A stretch of DNA of 64,000 nt from Capsicum annuum (Eukaryota; Streptophyta; Magnoliopsida; Solanales; Solanaceae). Numbering within the stretch: position 1 is the first letter of the stretch; each line of letters opens with the position of its first letter. Below, in pieces: positions 9,599 through 21,365 of the stretch. Made by a program: the position numbers and the translations under genes. The notes beneath the pieces were generated by a model. It was given only the letters and a program-made list of their open reading frames with translations, was not told the DNA's origin and made no database searches. The stretch covers positions 45,004,780-45,068,779 of the forward strand of contig NC_061119.1 in assembly GCF_002878395.1 (NCBI RefSeq), read 5' to 3'.

Positions 9599-12383
9599 TG
9601 TAACACCCCGCATTTTTAGGCTAGACTTTGAACCATCATTCCTTTGTGTATAAACTTAAATTCCATGATTTATATTTGAATAGATGTGTCATTATCATGA
9701 GGATAGTGTGAAGAGTGCTTATAAGGTGGAGAAATGTTCATAGGAATCACTTAGAGCAAGGTGAACTAAGAGCCTTTAATTCGGCCAAGTTTTGACAGTC
9801 GATTCTACAAGGGTCGACTTTGAATGTGTATAACTTTTTACATATGTGGAATTTTTCATCTCAATACCACCAAATTATAGATAATTGATTTAGCTTTCCA
9901 ACAATGCCAATTTTACCTTAATTCAAAATCTGAGCAAAAAGTTATGACCATTTTCATGAGAAACAATAAGTGTAAGACCTCATGCTCTTAACACTCTAAC
10001 AAAGCCATAAAAATGATCCTTAGTACCCTTATATCAATATTAAACCATGTGTAGTTCTTATGGGTCATTTTGGGGGTGTTTTTGGATATTGGAATTTTGT
10101 GTACGTTGCCAAATGAACTCTCTGCAAAGGCTGTGCGTCATAGGACATACGCCAATAGCCCTAGGATGGGCTTAGTTTTGGTGTATGCTACCCACCGTCA
10201 GGAGTGATTTTGGCGTGCACAGCCCACTCTAGGCTTGGCTTTTGGCGTACACCGTCCACCCTTAGGTGTGCTTTGGCTGTGCGCCGCCTAGCAAAAGCCA
10301 AATGCCAAAATTACTCTGTTTTGAATTAATTCAAGGGCATTGAGGTCTTTTCACACTCCTAAACCATTTCTAATCCTTCTTAAAAAAATTAAGGGGTCTT
10401 GAAACACGTTATTTTCCACTCTCTTAACCCCAAATGTGTACACGATTTAAAACCCTTCCCCTCTTCCCAAGAACAAATTCAAGTTTCTTTCCTCAAGAAC
10501 TAAAGGATTTAAGTTCTAACTTTGAGCTTTCTTCAAGAATTATTCCATTCGGGGTATGTGGGGTATTCATCAATGGGTTTCTTTCACCCATTGAGCTCAA
10601 AAACCCTCTTTTGGTTAAATTATGAATTATACTCTAATTTATGATCAAGTTTAATGTAAATCATAAAATTCCTCCATGTTTCCTCATTGTTTTACATTTA
10701 AGTTATGCTAATTGTTTTACTCCATGAAAATCATGATCCTATATGCTTGAAGTTCCAAAACCCTATGTCATGTTCAGTTAACATCACGTCAAAATTCTCA
10801 AATTATGCTTCAAACTATAAAACATGATATTTTTCCAAGGTTAAATCATTCCCATGTTTATAATTATGAAATTTATCAGACTATTGAAATATCTCATGTT
10901 TTGGGTCTGTGAATGATGATTTTACATCACTGTTTTAAGTGTTGTTATCGACGTTTTATAATTATTCAGTGTTGGCGGGTTATGAACACCTGATACCTAT
11001 ATATTTACTTTTTTTTTGACCTTTCAAGTAATGAGTCAGTCAACTAATGATTTTATTGTTAAACTTAGTTTGTTATGATCATGTCGAGTACTATCAGTTT
11101 ACTTATTGATATTCACTCCAGACTATATATGCACTAATATTTTCAAAATACCATGACTTGGGCTTATCAGCTTTAGTACATGCACCAGTTAATATTTCAG
11201 TGTCTTTTAGCTGGGAGTAGGATTTAGCACCGAGTGGTAAGTGTGGGTTCAGTGCATTCTACTTCCCCAGAAACTACGTGCCACCGTAAGTTTAGAAGCC
11301 TCGCCATAGAGTGTTTCCACTTGCCTAATATGGGCTCAGTTTAGTGATCAATCCAGTTCAGGTTCTACTCCGATAGCAATGATAGAGCAGCCCTCCTCAA
11401 CGTTTGTCGGATATTAGACTACATAATAGCTCATATAATTTATGTTGGTTACATGATAGCTCCCACAGTTTCAGTCAGTAATCAGTTTATCTCAGTTCAA
11501 GTTTGCTTGACCAAGTAAATAGATTTCAGAAATTATTCAGTCAGTTTTACAGATTATTCATGTTATTTAGATCATGTCAATACATGTTATACTTGACCTT
11601 GCATTCTCAGTTTTACATGTTCATATTTTCATGCTTAATATCCATACATGATCATCAGTTCAGTTTTACAGCATATTCAGCTTTACATGAGATTTACATA
11701 TAGTATTCATATTTCTACTGCTTCCCAACTTACAGAATTATTTTTAGCTCATGATTTATAAATCTTGCCATGACTTACAGTTTTCACATATAGCCTTGTT
11801 TTAAATGTATGTTTCAGCAAATAACTTATATCCTTAGTTTTAAAGCATGTTTTGAATTCCATGATTTATTGCATGTCTCCATATACTCAGTACATTCCAA
11901 CGTACTGACCACATATATGCATTTATGGCTACATTCCTTCATGATGTAGGTACCATATATTGTGCATACACCTTGGTCGGACAGGTTTCAGCATTCAACC
12001 AGCAAGTAATAAGTTCTCATATTTTTGGAAATCCAGCCCATTGCAGTTCATATGTTGTATTTTGATTATCCATATGTATTGATTAGTATAGTTAGAGGCA
12101 TATCCCAGCTATCTATAGTCAGTATAGTATAGACTTCATAGATAGTCGGTTAGAGTCATGATATGTAATTTAAGTTCTTTCTTCAGTATTTTCATGTTGT
12201 AAACTTTATCAGTATTATACTGATTCAGATTCCCTCATGATTATGTTTTCGCTCATTAAATGTAACTTTTATATATAGTTTAAATCATTTGCTCAAGAAG
12301 TATGCCAGTACATGGGTTAGCTTGGGATCACTTGTGGTTCTAAGCACCGTGTTACGACTAGGGGATAGCCTCGGGTCATGACA
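9599..12383 (+). repeat. 3' LTR of gypsy element A
   Basis: The LTR starts TGTAACACCCC and ends GGGTCATGACA, 2,785 bp. The end segment (CATGGGTTAGC... through AGCACCGTGT) is shared with the solo LTR at 17,176 and with the LTR of element B, which places all three in one LTR superfamily (chromovirus-like, probably Tekay/Del). About 350 bp in is AAAAAGTTATGACC, followed by a GC-rich block (10,090-10,315) with repeated GGCGTACAC/GGCGTGCAC-type motifs. No 5' partner LTR is present in the window. The base following is CTAGT, but no matching TSD was found because the left end is lost. Confidence 0.7.
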
Positions 12384-12485
12384 CTAGTCTTTAATACCTT
12401 AAAAGGGTGAATTCAATGTTGTGTGTGTTTGCGTATGAGATTTGCGGGAAGATAGTTAGGAGGATTGACTCTGATAAAAAGATGG
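12384..12485. other. Short unannotated stretch before the gap
   Basis: These are 100 bases between the LTR end and the assembly gap. They include a GTGTGTGTTTGCG stretch. I recognise nothing in them. Confidence 0.5.
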
Positions 12486-12585
12486 NNNNNNNNNNNNNNN
12501 NNNNNNNNNNNNNNNNNNNNNNNNNNNNNNNNNNNNNNNNNNNNNNNNNNNNNNNNNNNNNNNNNNNNNNNNNNNNNNNNNNNNN
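12486..12585. other. Assembly gap (100 N)
   Basis: Exactly 100 N, which usually marks a join of unknown length. The satellite to the right starts directly at the gap, so the array was probably longer and collapsed. Frames that cross the gap mean nothing. Confidence 0.99.
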
Positions 12586-13260
12586 TATATGTGTATATAT
12601 CTTCTATAGACGTATATATTTAACGTATACATGTGTATATATTTTATAAATTAGTATATAACTATATATATAGTGTGTGTATACATTGTAGTATATATAT
12701 TGTAGTATATTTTATTTAAAGTAGTACGTATATATTGAATGGTACGTATATATGTCTATATATCTTCTATAGACGTATATATTTAACGTATACATGTGTA
12801 TATGTTTATAAACTAGTGTATAACTATATATATATAGTGTATGTATATATTGTAGTATATATATATTGTAGTATATTTTATTTAAAGTAGTACATATATA
12901 TTGAATGGTACGTATATCTGTGTATATATCTTCTACATAAGTATATATTTAATGTATATATGTGTATATATTTTATAAATTAGTATATAACTATATATAT
13001 AGTTTCTCTACATATTGTAGTATGTATGTTGTAGTATATTTTATTTAAAGTAGTACGTATATATTGAATGGTACGTATATATATGTATATATCTTCTATA
13101 GACGTATATATTTAAAGTATACATGTGTATATGTTTTATAAATTATTATATATATCATTATATTGTAGTATATGTTTTATTTAGAGTAATATATATATAA
13201 CGTATAGTCGTATACACTATTACATGTGTAATTGAGTATATGTGTATATATTTTTTAAAT
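12586..13260. repeat. TATA-rich tandem satellite, period about 163-166 bp
   Basis: The marker CTTCTAYA recurs at 12,601, 12,764, 12,930 and 13,093, giving periods of 163, 166 and 163. Each unit also has GTAGTACGTATATATTGAATGG and TTATAAA(T/C)TAGTATATAAC in the same order. The last unit is decayed. The unit is almost entirely A/T with YRYR character (TATATGTGTATATA). Monomer length is in the range typical of plant satellites, but nothing shows a centromeric role. Confidence 0.85.
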
Positions 13261-13329
13261 TCTAATGTAGTATATACTATGTATATATAGTGTATGTATA
13301 TTGTTTAACGTATTTAAAATGTATATAGG

Positions 13330-13590
13330 TGGGCTTATATAGCGTATATTGGAGAAAAAAATAGTTTTTGACCGGATTTTTAACCGGTTTTGATCGGTTT
13401 TAGGTGGATTGGATCAGGTTGGGTTAAGTGGGCCGGTTCAGGGTTCTTTTTAAAAAAATTACTATTGGGCCCGGAACCGAACCGGCCCATTTAACCAAGC
13501 CCGTATCCGTACTGGCCCACAACCTGGCTAACATTCACAGGCCGATTTGGAGTTGACCCGGTCCTGCCCACTTGACACCCTCAGTTTGGG
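13330..13590. mobile_element. GC-rich (CCGG/GGCCC) block, possible end of a hAT-type DNA transposon
   Basis: The block is rich in AACCGGTT, GGGCCGG and GGCCCA words and ends GCCCACTTGACACCCTCAG. The reverse complement of that end begins CTGAGGGTGTCAAGTGGGC, which resembles hAT-type termini of the CAGGGGTGTCAA class. The rest of the element is not seen. The assignment is from memory of similar plant sequences and is weak. Confidence 0.3.
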
Positions 13591-13599
13591 TATATTTTT

Positions 13600-14333
13600 A
13601 CCTTATCTCTCAATGAGTAGCTAATTCTTCATTCTTGAGGTTATGCTTGAATAGGTTGTAATTGGTGCATGGGTGTTGTTTATTTGTCCTCCTAATTAGC
13701 TAATTGATATGGATTTCCATTAATTCCATGTTTTAACTAATAGTTGGGGGTCGCAAACCCCAATTACCTTAGAACTCATATCATCCTTGAAAAAGGGGAT
13801 ATGGATGAGGAATGGATGTGAACAATAACTTGAATTATTTCATTTAATAGCATCTCTTAGAAATAAGGATGTTAATTGAGGCAATAGATTTGTAAAATTT
13901 GCTACACTTATGAGGTGGTCGAAACATCCCATTTGTGATATTTGGTGTTTTATTGAAATATTGACATCAATACCTATAAATCTAGCCTACCCATGATTCT
14001 TGCTAAATTTGGACAAATAATCAAGCACCCATGCATGAACCTACACCTAGGAAGGTATAACCCCCAAAATCTATCAACACTTAATTTACCTCCAATTGTT
14101 TCTAGCTTTAAAATGGTAGTATTAAAGCAACAAAATTGTGAAATTTTAAATCATTTAAACAAACCCCCAAAATAGTTGTATCATAGGTTTGAATTTAGCA
14201 AGTTACTTTCATTTCAAGCCTACTCAATCACCACTCACGTTGTTCCTTGTGGGTTCGACCACAACTCTTTATTGGATAAATATATTGTTAATGTCTGCTA
14301 AATCTATTCTAGAGTGTAATTTGAGCGTCATCA
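13600..14333 (+). mobile_element. LTR fragment related to element E, plus orientation
   Basis: The fragment ends TTTGAGCGTCATCA at 14,333, matching the GAGCGTTATCA end of element E. About 85 bp before that is TTGTGGGTTCGACCACAACT, the diverged form of the conserved block near the E LTR end. The upstream ATGAGTAGCTAATTCTTCATTC segment (13,612 on) also resembles Solanaceae gypsy LTRs. There is no partner LTR or internal region, so this is a truncated or solo remnant. Short frames at 13,993 and 14,189 are chance. Confidence 0.5.
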
Positions 14334-14649
14334 TTAGGCACTTTCAAAAATCCACAAAGTGTGATTTTGGACGGATTCTACTTATTTGACTAAACCTTGG
14401 GAAAAAGTTACTTTTAGAAAACATTTAGAGTTTCTTGGAAATTCTCATTTTTTGAAATGATTAGAATTTATTAAGACTTGTCCATTTTATTTATTTCAAA
14501 TAATGAAATAAACAAAAATTTGAAATTTCAAAATAATTCTAACTTTAGCAATTTATCCGAATAAAAATTTTGAGTTAAATTGTTAACCCAACTTCCTTAT
14601 CGTAGATATCGAGCTAACTACTAACTGTGAAAGAATATGCATAATCCAA
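14334..14649. other. AT-rich intergenic stretch
   Basis: No gene or named repeat recognised. The stretch has T/A-rich runs around GAAATAAACAAAAATTTG. Confidence 0.4.
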
Positions 14650-15670
14650 GTTAAGACCTCATTTGTTTGCACTTAATGGAGGTCTGAATCTGAATGGTTT
14701 AGACTTCAGACCATTATGTGCATTTGTTTTTTATCAAGATTTGAGCTCTTAATAGGACTTAATCATTCAGATCTGGAACCAAGTCTTAATGTCATTAAGA
14801 GGTATTCTTCTATTGGATGATATTCACCATCACTCCATCCACAATCTGCAGTCACCACCACTACCACCTCTTTAACCACCACCAACCATCACCATCAACC
14901 GCCACCACCAACCACTTTCACCATCACAACCACCATTAACAATCAAAATATCGCAACTAACTACTATTGTTAGCCAATACAAAATCTACCACCTTCATTA
15001 TTCTAATTATATCCATCACCACCGCCATCACAAATGCTAACACCAATTCTAATACCACCAACATCATCAACTACTATCGACCAATCCCTACTACCAACCT
15101 ACTCATCTATCACAACTAGAATCACAGCTAACTACTACCAACACATCATCAACCTCCACACATTCTTTGTCACCGCCACTATCACTGTCAAGTATCACCA
15201 TCTCTACTACCACTCCAACCACTACCATCACTACAATCTATATCTATTAACAACCATCCATACTATCACAGCAAACAACGTCTCCAACTACCACCAACAT
15301 ATCATCAAACATCATGATTCATTTTTTAGCCACGCAATCAACACCTCCAGTAACTAACATCAACCGACTTCACATCACAACTATCAATCGTCACCATCGT
15401 AACAGTCACTGCAATACCAACCATCTCTGCCATCACAACTATCACCGCTAGTATTACTATTCACGAGCATCATTACCACCACCCTCATCGGTACAAACCA
15501 TCTCCACTATTACTAAAAAATATATAAATATTTTTTCAATCAAATAATAATTTTAATGTATTAAATTAAATATTTTTAATATATAATTAATTTTTATTTA
15601 AATTATATTTTTATTATATATACAAATAAATTTTACAAATTCAGATATTGAAAAACAAACAGTATTAGAA
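14650..15670. mobile_element. Non-autonomous DNA-transposon-like element with CCA/CAC-rich core
   Basis: The left end (about 14,655-14,770) has CATTTGTTTGCACTTAATGG and two near-copies of the TCTGAATCTGAATGG / CAGACCATTATGTGCATTTG type facing each other. The right end (about 15,640-15,668) reads, on the minus strand, ACTGTTTGTTTTTCAATATC-TGAAT, a loose inverted match to the left end. Between them, 14,820-15,500 is a degenerate CCA/CAC/CAT-rich tract. The layout suggests a MITE-like or MULE/hAT-derived non-autonomous element of about 1 kb. No transposase is present. The 107-codon frame at 15,034-15,357 is a by-product of the CAC-rich tract. Confidence 0.4.
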
Positions 15671-16259
15671 AATTTAACCAAATAGACTGAGGATTCATAT
15701 CAGCATAACAAAAGATCACGGTTAAGAGTTGCTAACAACTAATGCAAGCAACGTGAAAATAAATAAGGACAAGATTAATATTTTTGAGTATCAACCCAAA
15801 TTTCTTCCGTGTCAGTTAAACTTTTCAACTTACATACTGATCATCTTGACACCTTCAAAATTTATGTGTCATGTTAGTATTGGGTGTCCATCAGATACAA
15901 TAAGGACGAGTGAGAGTTTTTTATTCTCAGTTGAGATCAAGTTAAGGGGTCTACATGTGAACCTTTGGAGTGCTTACTTGCCCATTGAGGCCAGGTTTGA
16001 ATGCCTTTTTATGTATTGTACCTTTTGAAAACTTGAAATATTTGATGATGAAATTTTCAAAATTTGATTAAATTTCATAACCAAATAAATATTTAAAAAT
16101 AATTTCTTAAAATCTTATCTAAAATCTATGAACAACACTAGCTAATTTTTTTTATCTCAAATTCGTCTATGAAATGCAATTTTTAGTTAAAAAGAATATT
16201 GAATACACTGTTAGACTCATAAATTTGTTCATGAATTTTCTTTCAAAATTTTGAGTACG
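15671..16259. other. Intergenic stretch, no recognised feature
   Basis: A 99-codon frame at 15,729-16,028 shows no domain, has no good start context and looks like chance. The segment 15,880-15,980 (GGGTGTCCATCAGATACAAT...) feels like a dispersed repeat, but I cannot name it. Confidence 0.35.
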
Positions 16260-17175
16260 AAGCGGTTAATATAAACATTTTATCATTTTACTACTATATT
16301 AGAAATGAGCTATAGTTTCAACATGCCTGCTTCAACAGGCTGCTTGCTCCGTAATGTTATTGTATCATCTCTAATTAATTATTATAAGTTATTATATATT
16401 AAAAAATAATATTATTTAATATAAAAGCAGTAGTCCATGATTTTACTATATCATCTCTAATTAATTATTATAAGATATTTATAAGATGTCTGCTTTAGCT
16501 GCTTCAATCATAATTTTACTAAATATCACCACTAATTAATTATTATAAGTCATCTAATTATTAAAAAATAATAACATCTAATAAAAAAGGTAAAATAGAT
16601 ATAAAATAATAAATTAACTCTTAATATTTTAAATTAACTTGACGTCCTATATGAAACCCACGTAATTTTTTTCCACATATCACTTTTACTAAATATCTCC
16701 CTGAAATTAACTATTATAAGTCATCTAAGTATTAAAAAATTAATAATATTTAATAAAAAAAAAGTAATATAGACATAAAATGATAAATTATCTCTTGATG
16801 TTTTAAATTAACTTGATGTCTTATATGATGCTCACTTAAATTTTTTTCACAAATATCTTTTATAGTAATTTTGCTATATCAATTTTTACTAAATATCTCC
16901 CCTAATTAATTATTATAAGTCATCTAATATTAAAAAATTAATAACAATTAATAAAAGTGTAATATAGACATAAAATAATAAATTAACTCTTGATATTTAA
17001 ATTAACCTGACGTCTTATACGAGGCTCACTTAAATTTATTTCACAAATATTTTTTATAGTATTTTTTCTATATCACTTCTAATTAGTTGTTGTAAGACAT
17101 TTAAAGCATGTTTGGTTCGCTGCGTCACTCGTGATTTTACTATATCACACCTAATTAATTATTATGGTCATCTAA
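16260..17175. repeat. Diverged AT-rich tandem repeat, period about 170-200 bp
   Basis: The marker TAATTAATTATTATAAG recurs at about 16,371, 16,458, 16,533, 16,704 (as AAATTAACTATTATAAG), 16,903 and 17,079. It is each time followed by CATCTAA, a TTAAAAAATAATA tract, AATAAATTAACTCTTGAT and GACGTCTTATA. The spacing of full units is 171, 199 and 176 bp. Related sequence resumes after the solo LTR at 20,706-21,180. A similar repeat is familiar to me from Helitron-like AT-rich families in Solanaceae, but the ends cannot be fixed. Confidence 0.6.
17171..17175. other. Target site duplication TCTAA, left copy (right copy 20,701-20,705)
   Basis: TCTAA directly precedes TGTAACG and directly follows CTTACA at the other end. 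Five bases is the duplication length made by Ty3/gypsy integrases. Confidence 0.9.
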
Positions 17176-20100
17176 TGTAACGCCCCGATTTTCTGAACCG
17201 AAATGCTACACGGTGCTCATGACCCCGAAGGACCACAAGCTAACCCATGACTGATATCTGTACCTGTAAACTGCAAATATCTCATAAAATATGCGAAAAT
17301 ATGAACTGTAAGGCCATAAGGTTCAATACTGATACATATCTGAAAAACATGGTATAACAATACCAAAAAGAAACATAATTACTGAAGTCTGAACATATAA
17401 TTTGACATCTAATCTGAAAGCCTCTAACTGAACTGAATAAGAAGTTGAAGGAACATGTCTCCAACTAACTCCATGAACTGAAAAACTAATCTGAAATACT
17501 GTAATAAAGTAATAATAATATTTTCCTAGAATGAAGAGGAGCACTGACTGCTAAAATTTGCAATGGTATTGCTGCTCTGAAACTTCGTGCCTCTGTACCT
17601 ATGGCGTCAAATAAAACACCATAGCGTGAATACGTCAGTACGACTGAATGTACTGAGCATACGAGTGAGGTACGCTAAATGCAAAGGGTTTTATATGCAT
17701 GAACAATGCTGACTGATATGAACATGAGAATACATACATACATATATACGTAACTGCAACTAAGCTCGTGGTGATACTGATACTGAGTTTGAATACTGAC
17801 AACATGAGTTTACTGATGCTGAGATACTGAATGACTGAGTTTACTGATATTGATATGTAATTCACTAATAAGTGAGGAACTAATATGGTATTACTGAATA
17901 CTAGGAGACTAATACTATATTACTGATAAAGGAATGATTATTTTTTATAGTTTTGAATATGAAGAACTGATTTGATTGACCGTATATGACAATCCTGAAA
18001 CTGAGTTCGTGATAACATGACTACTGAGTATGAATACTGATGATATGTATTTACTGATAACAATCATGAATGATAACTGAATTCTGATAACTAATATATC
18101 TGATAACATGAGTTCTGATAACTGATAGCATGAATGACTGTATCTGACAGTCCTAAATCTGATGGAACTAGCTGAGTTCCGTACTGTATCTGAGTTGGCT
18201 GTATCTAACAGTCCTGATATCCTGAAGAACTATCTGAGTTCTTTTACTGAGATTGATACTGAAACTGTGGGAAGTAGTTATCTAACTAACATGCCCCAAA
18301 TACGCTATAATAGCTAAGCTGGGGTCCAATCTCTGCCCTGATTGGAAGGGTGTCAATATCGCACCACTGGTAAGGACAAGCTGTGAGTGACCCTCATCTG
18401 GCAGGTACTCTAATGAGAATGGTGGGAACCCTCATCTGACAGGTTAAGCTACCTCATCTACCCTCAACTGATAGGTATTGATGTCTCGACCTATGCTGGC
18501 TACATAGTTCTGGAACACAAGACTGCTTCTAAGAATCACACCCTCTACTAGCAGGTGAGTTCGCATCCTTGGGTTCGCTCGGTGCTGAATCCTACTCCCA
18601 ACTAAATGACACTGAACTGATTATACTAAACTGATTTCCTAGTTCATACTAGAATTAACTGAGTTGTTACTGATTGTTCTGCTTAACTGAACTGAACATG
18701 GACTGAGTTTATTGAGTTTCGATGACTAGCGGAACACTACTGAATTATGTTAACTGACTAAATGCTACTAAGTTCTGTTAGCTGACTGAAGTCTACTGAA
18801 CATGGCTTGACTGAGAGTATCGTGAAAATATGACATGGCTCTAGGTACACAACTAAATTTTTCAGGTACGAATACCCCCAGGATTCTATGGAAGGAAACT
18901 GACATAACTTGACATACAAGAGTACTTGACCAACATTAAAAATCCATAATATTGCATCTACGGGAATTCATAAATCATGTGGTTTTCATAACCTTTTCAT
19001 ATAGCTAACATCATGATCAATTCTAATATCATGACAAATCAACAACATATTCATAGCACATTAATAACATAGAAACCATCTTGATCAAGTAGACATGGCA
19101 TAACTTAAGAGACATGGCAAAATCTTGGAGCATGAAGACTAGGTACTTGATCATCATTTATTCATTGAGGCACATTATCAAACACATGGTAGGCATAGCT
19201 TTAGCATGGGAGTCAACTTAAGCACATGGATATGGCATGGAATCATCATTTAGATCACAAATAGGTCAAAGTGCTCAATTCTTCTTCACTTAGGCATTTT
19301 AACAAACACCTTGCATGCACTATTTAGGGCATAGGCCTAATGATCAATTTTATACACCATAACACCATAATTCAACTCAATTCCACCAATTGAATCCATA
19401 AAATATCATGGTATCATGAACAACATGTAAAGATTCGAACTTTATTCACAGAACATGGAATTCACGTGAAATCATAAAACATGGAGTAAGGACTTGTTAA
19501 TTGAGCACTCTTAAATCATGAAAACATGATTATGCGTATTCTAGGCATTTCGTCGAACACCTTGTATGTACACTTTATGGCATAGGTGTTCTTAATAATT
19601 TAGTCATCTTAAACCACCCAATTTCATGGGTTTTAACTACAAGAACACATACTTCATGAGAATCACCCTAAATTAACATCTTGAAGCATAAACAACAACC
19701 ATCAACATGTACATGATCATATCTCAATAAGACAATCACAATATAGTATTTAAAGCATGGTTCTTGGACTCCTATGGATGAAAGGAATCCATGGATGAAC
19801 ACTACGCATACCTTAGGTGGAAGATTCTTGAAGAAATTCTTAGACATGTTCTTGATTCCTTGACTACGGTTCTTGTTCCTTTGAGAGAAAATAAATTGGC
19901 TCTTGAGTTTGAAAAAATTGAATATCATATATTCTTGAAGAAGGATTTGATTCTTATTATAGGTTTATGATCTTGAGAGAAACCCTTCTTTTGATGTTGA
20001 AGATAAATGAGGAGTTATGTTCTTCAATTGATGGGATTTGGGTCTTCAAATTAAAACCCTAGCTTGAGTTCTTTAGAGGATTTTGAGAAGAGGAGAGCAT

Positions 20101-20700
20101 ATTTTGCTGTAATTGAGCAAAAATCCTGTGTTTGTGGTATATATAGGGGTGGAAGATGACCAAAATACCCCTAGGGAAACAAATAAGGTCAAATCTGTCC
20201 CTAATTGACTGTCTGATAGACTGAAGTAAATCGATAATAACTTTTTACTAAGATTTCTAAATTGGAGGAAACTAATTGCATTAGAAAGAAGACTCAAAGA
20301 TCTTTCCATTTATATATAGAAGTTCCCCCAATTCATTATATACAGAAAGTTATGATCGTTTGAAGTTGACCCTGAAATGCTGAAAAAAAACTAGGTACAA
20401 AGGCTATAAGAGGGCTCCGCGGCTCAAACGTCTTTAGCTACTAGTTCGGGCAACCAAAAATGCCCTTACACTGCTATAAAAATTTCAAAACTCACCCGGG
20501 ATGTACTAAGTGTTTGACCGATCGTAACGCAACTTGAAAATCGAAAAATGGAGGTCGGAGAGGTCGCCAAATAAATCCCCAAAGTTTGGAAGTATAAAAA
20601 TGAGACTAAGTCTTGAGAACTTAGCAAAATATTCTAAGTGTTAGAGCTTGTAAAGCTTAATGAGCTGAATTTTAGACTTAGGATTTTACGGGGTCTTACA
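17176..20700 (-). mobile_element. Solo LTR of a gypsy element (B family), 3,525 bp
   Basis: The plus strand starts TGTAACGCCCCGAT and ends GGGGTCTTACA. It is flanked by a perfect 5-bp TSD, TCTAA at 17,171-17,175 and TCTAA at 20,701-20,705. There is no internal region, PBS or coding sequence between, so it is a solo LTR left by LTR-LTR recombination. Orientation is minus: the left end, reverse-complemented, matches the 3' end of LTR A, and the element B LTR has the same arrangement. It contains a long stretch with frequent CTGA/ACTGA words (17,700-18,300 and 18,600-18,800), repeated CTCATCTGACAGGTACTCT-like motifs (18,390-18,480), and the AAAAAGTTAT...ATTTACTTCAG segment shared with the other LTRs (minus strand, about 20,225-20,250). 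Confidence 0.9.
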
Positions 20701-20705
20701 TCTAA

Positions 20706-21205
20706 GCATTGTGCCACTTAAATTGACATTTGTGATTTATTACCTCACTTATAAAGGATGATAAACAGATAGCATATCAACATGATTGTTTGTGTTGTCC
20801 GCTTAGATATTTTCTTTTATATTTCTTTATTTTACTTTTCTTTTTAATCTATTATATATTTGAGAATTATGTAAAAGTATTATAAATTATAATAATTAGC
20901 AACATAAAATAATTAAAAGGACATAAAATAAATTAGTTGACTCTCTAAAGTTTATTACTTCCACATAAATTGAGATAGAAGAAAAAATACTATAAATTAC
21001 AATAATTAATAATTTAAAATATTTTTTAAAAATATATAAAAAAATTTAGTTAACTCTCAAAATTGTATCATTGCCAAACAAAATTAGACAGAGAGTATAA
21101 TATATATTATTTAAAAAATTACGTAAAAAGTATATAAATCACAATAGTTAATCTAAAAATATTCTTCACGTTGGGCCCGTGCTGACACGGGCCATATCAC
21201 AGGAA
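20706..21205. repeat. AT-rich repeat, continuation, ending in a GC palindrome
   Basis: This continues the 16,260-17,175 repeat (TTAGTTGACTCTC, ATAATTAGCAACATAAAAT-type words, two to three loose copies). It ends with GGCCCGTG-CTGA-CACGGGCC at about 21,175-21,195, a stem of 8 bp with a 4-base loop. AT-rich sequence followed by a GC hairpin resembles a Helitron 3' end, but the expected CTRR tetramer 10-12 bases on is not clear. Helitron identity is therefore only a suggestion. Confidence 0.35.
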
Positions 21206-21365
21206 ATTACATGTCATACAGTCATAGACCCAAATATGAATGGCTTTTGATATTTGACCCCAATAAGAAATGTCTTTAAAGAATAATCTTCCTTACCTTT
21301 TAAGTATAGTACAAGTACAATTTGCCCTCTGCACATCAAATATATTTTTAAACTTTCCATAGCAT
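21206..21365. other. Intergenic stretch, no recognised feature
   Basis: Ordinary intergenic sequence. It includes a TTGACCCCAATAAGAAATG region, with no gene or repeat I can name. Confidence 0.3.

Noticed and set aside
12407..12649. 80-codon plus-strand frame
   Set aside because: It runs through the 100-N gap, so it has no meaning.
15034..15357. 107-codon Thr/His/Tyr-rich frame
   Set aside because: Product of the CCA/CAT-rich repeat; no start context and no domain.
15729..16028. 99-codon frame as a gene
   Set aside because: No domain, no splice signals and no neighbours to support it.
17176..20700. Full element rather than solo LTR
   Set aside because: No internal PBS, PPT or coding part; ends and TSD fit a single LTR, and homology to LTR B runs from one end to the other.
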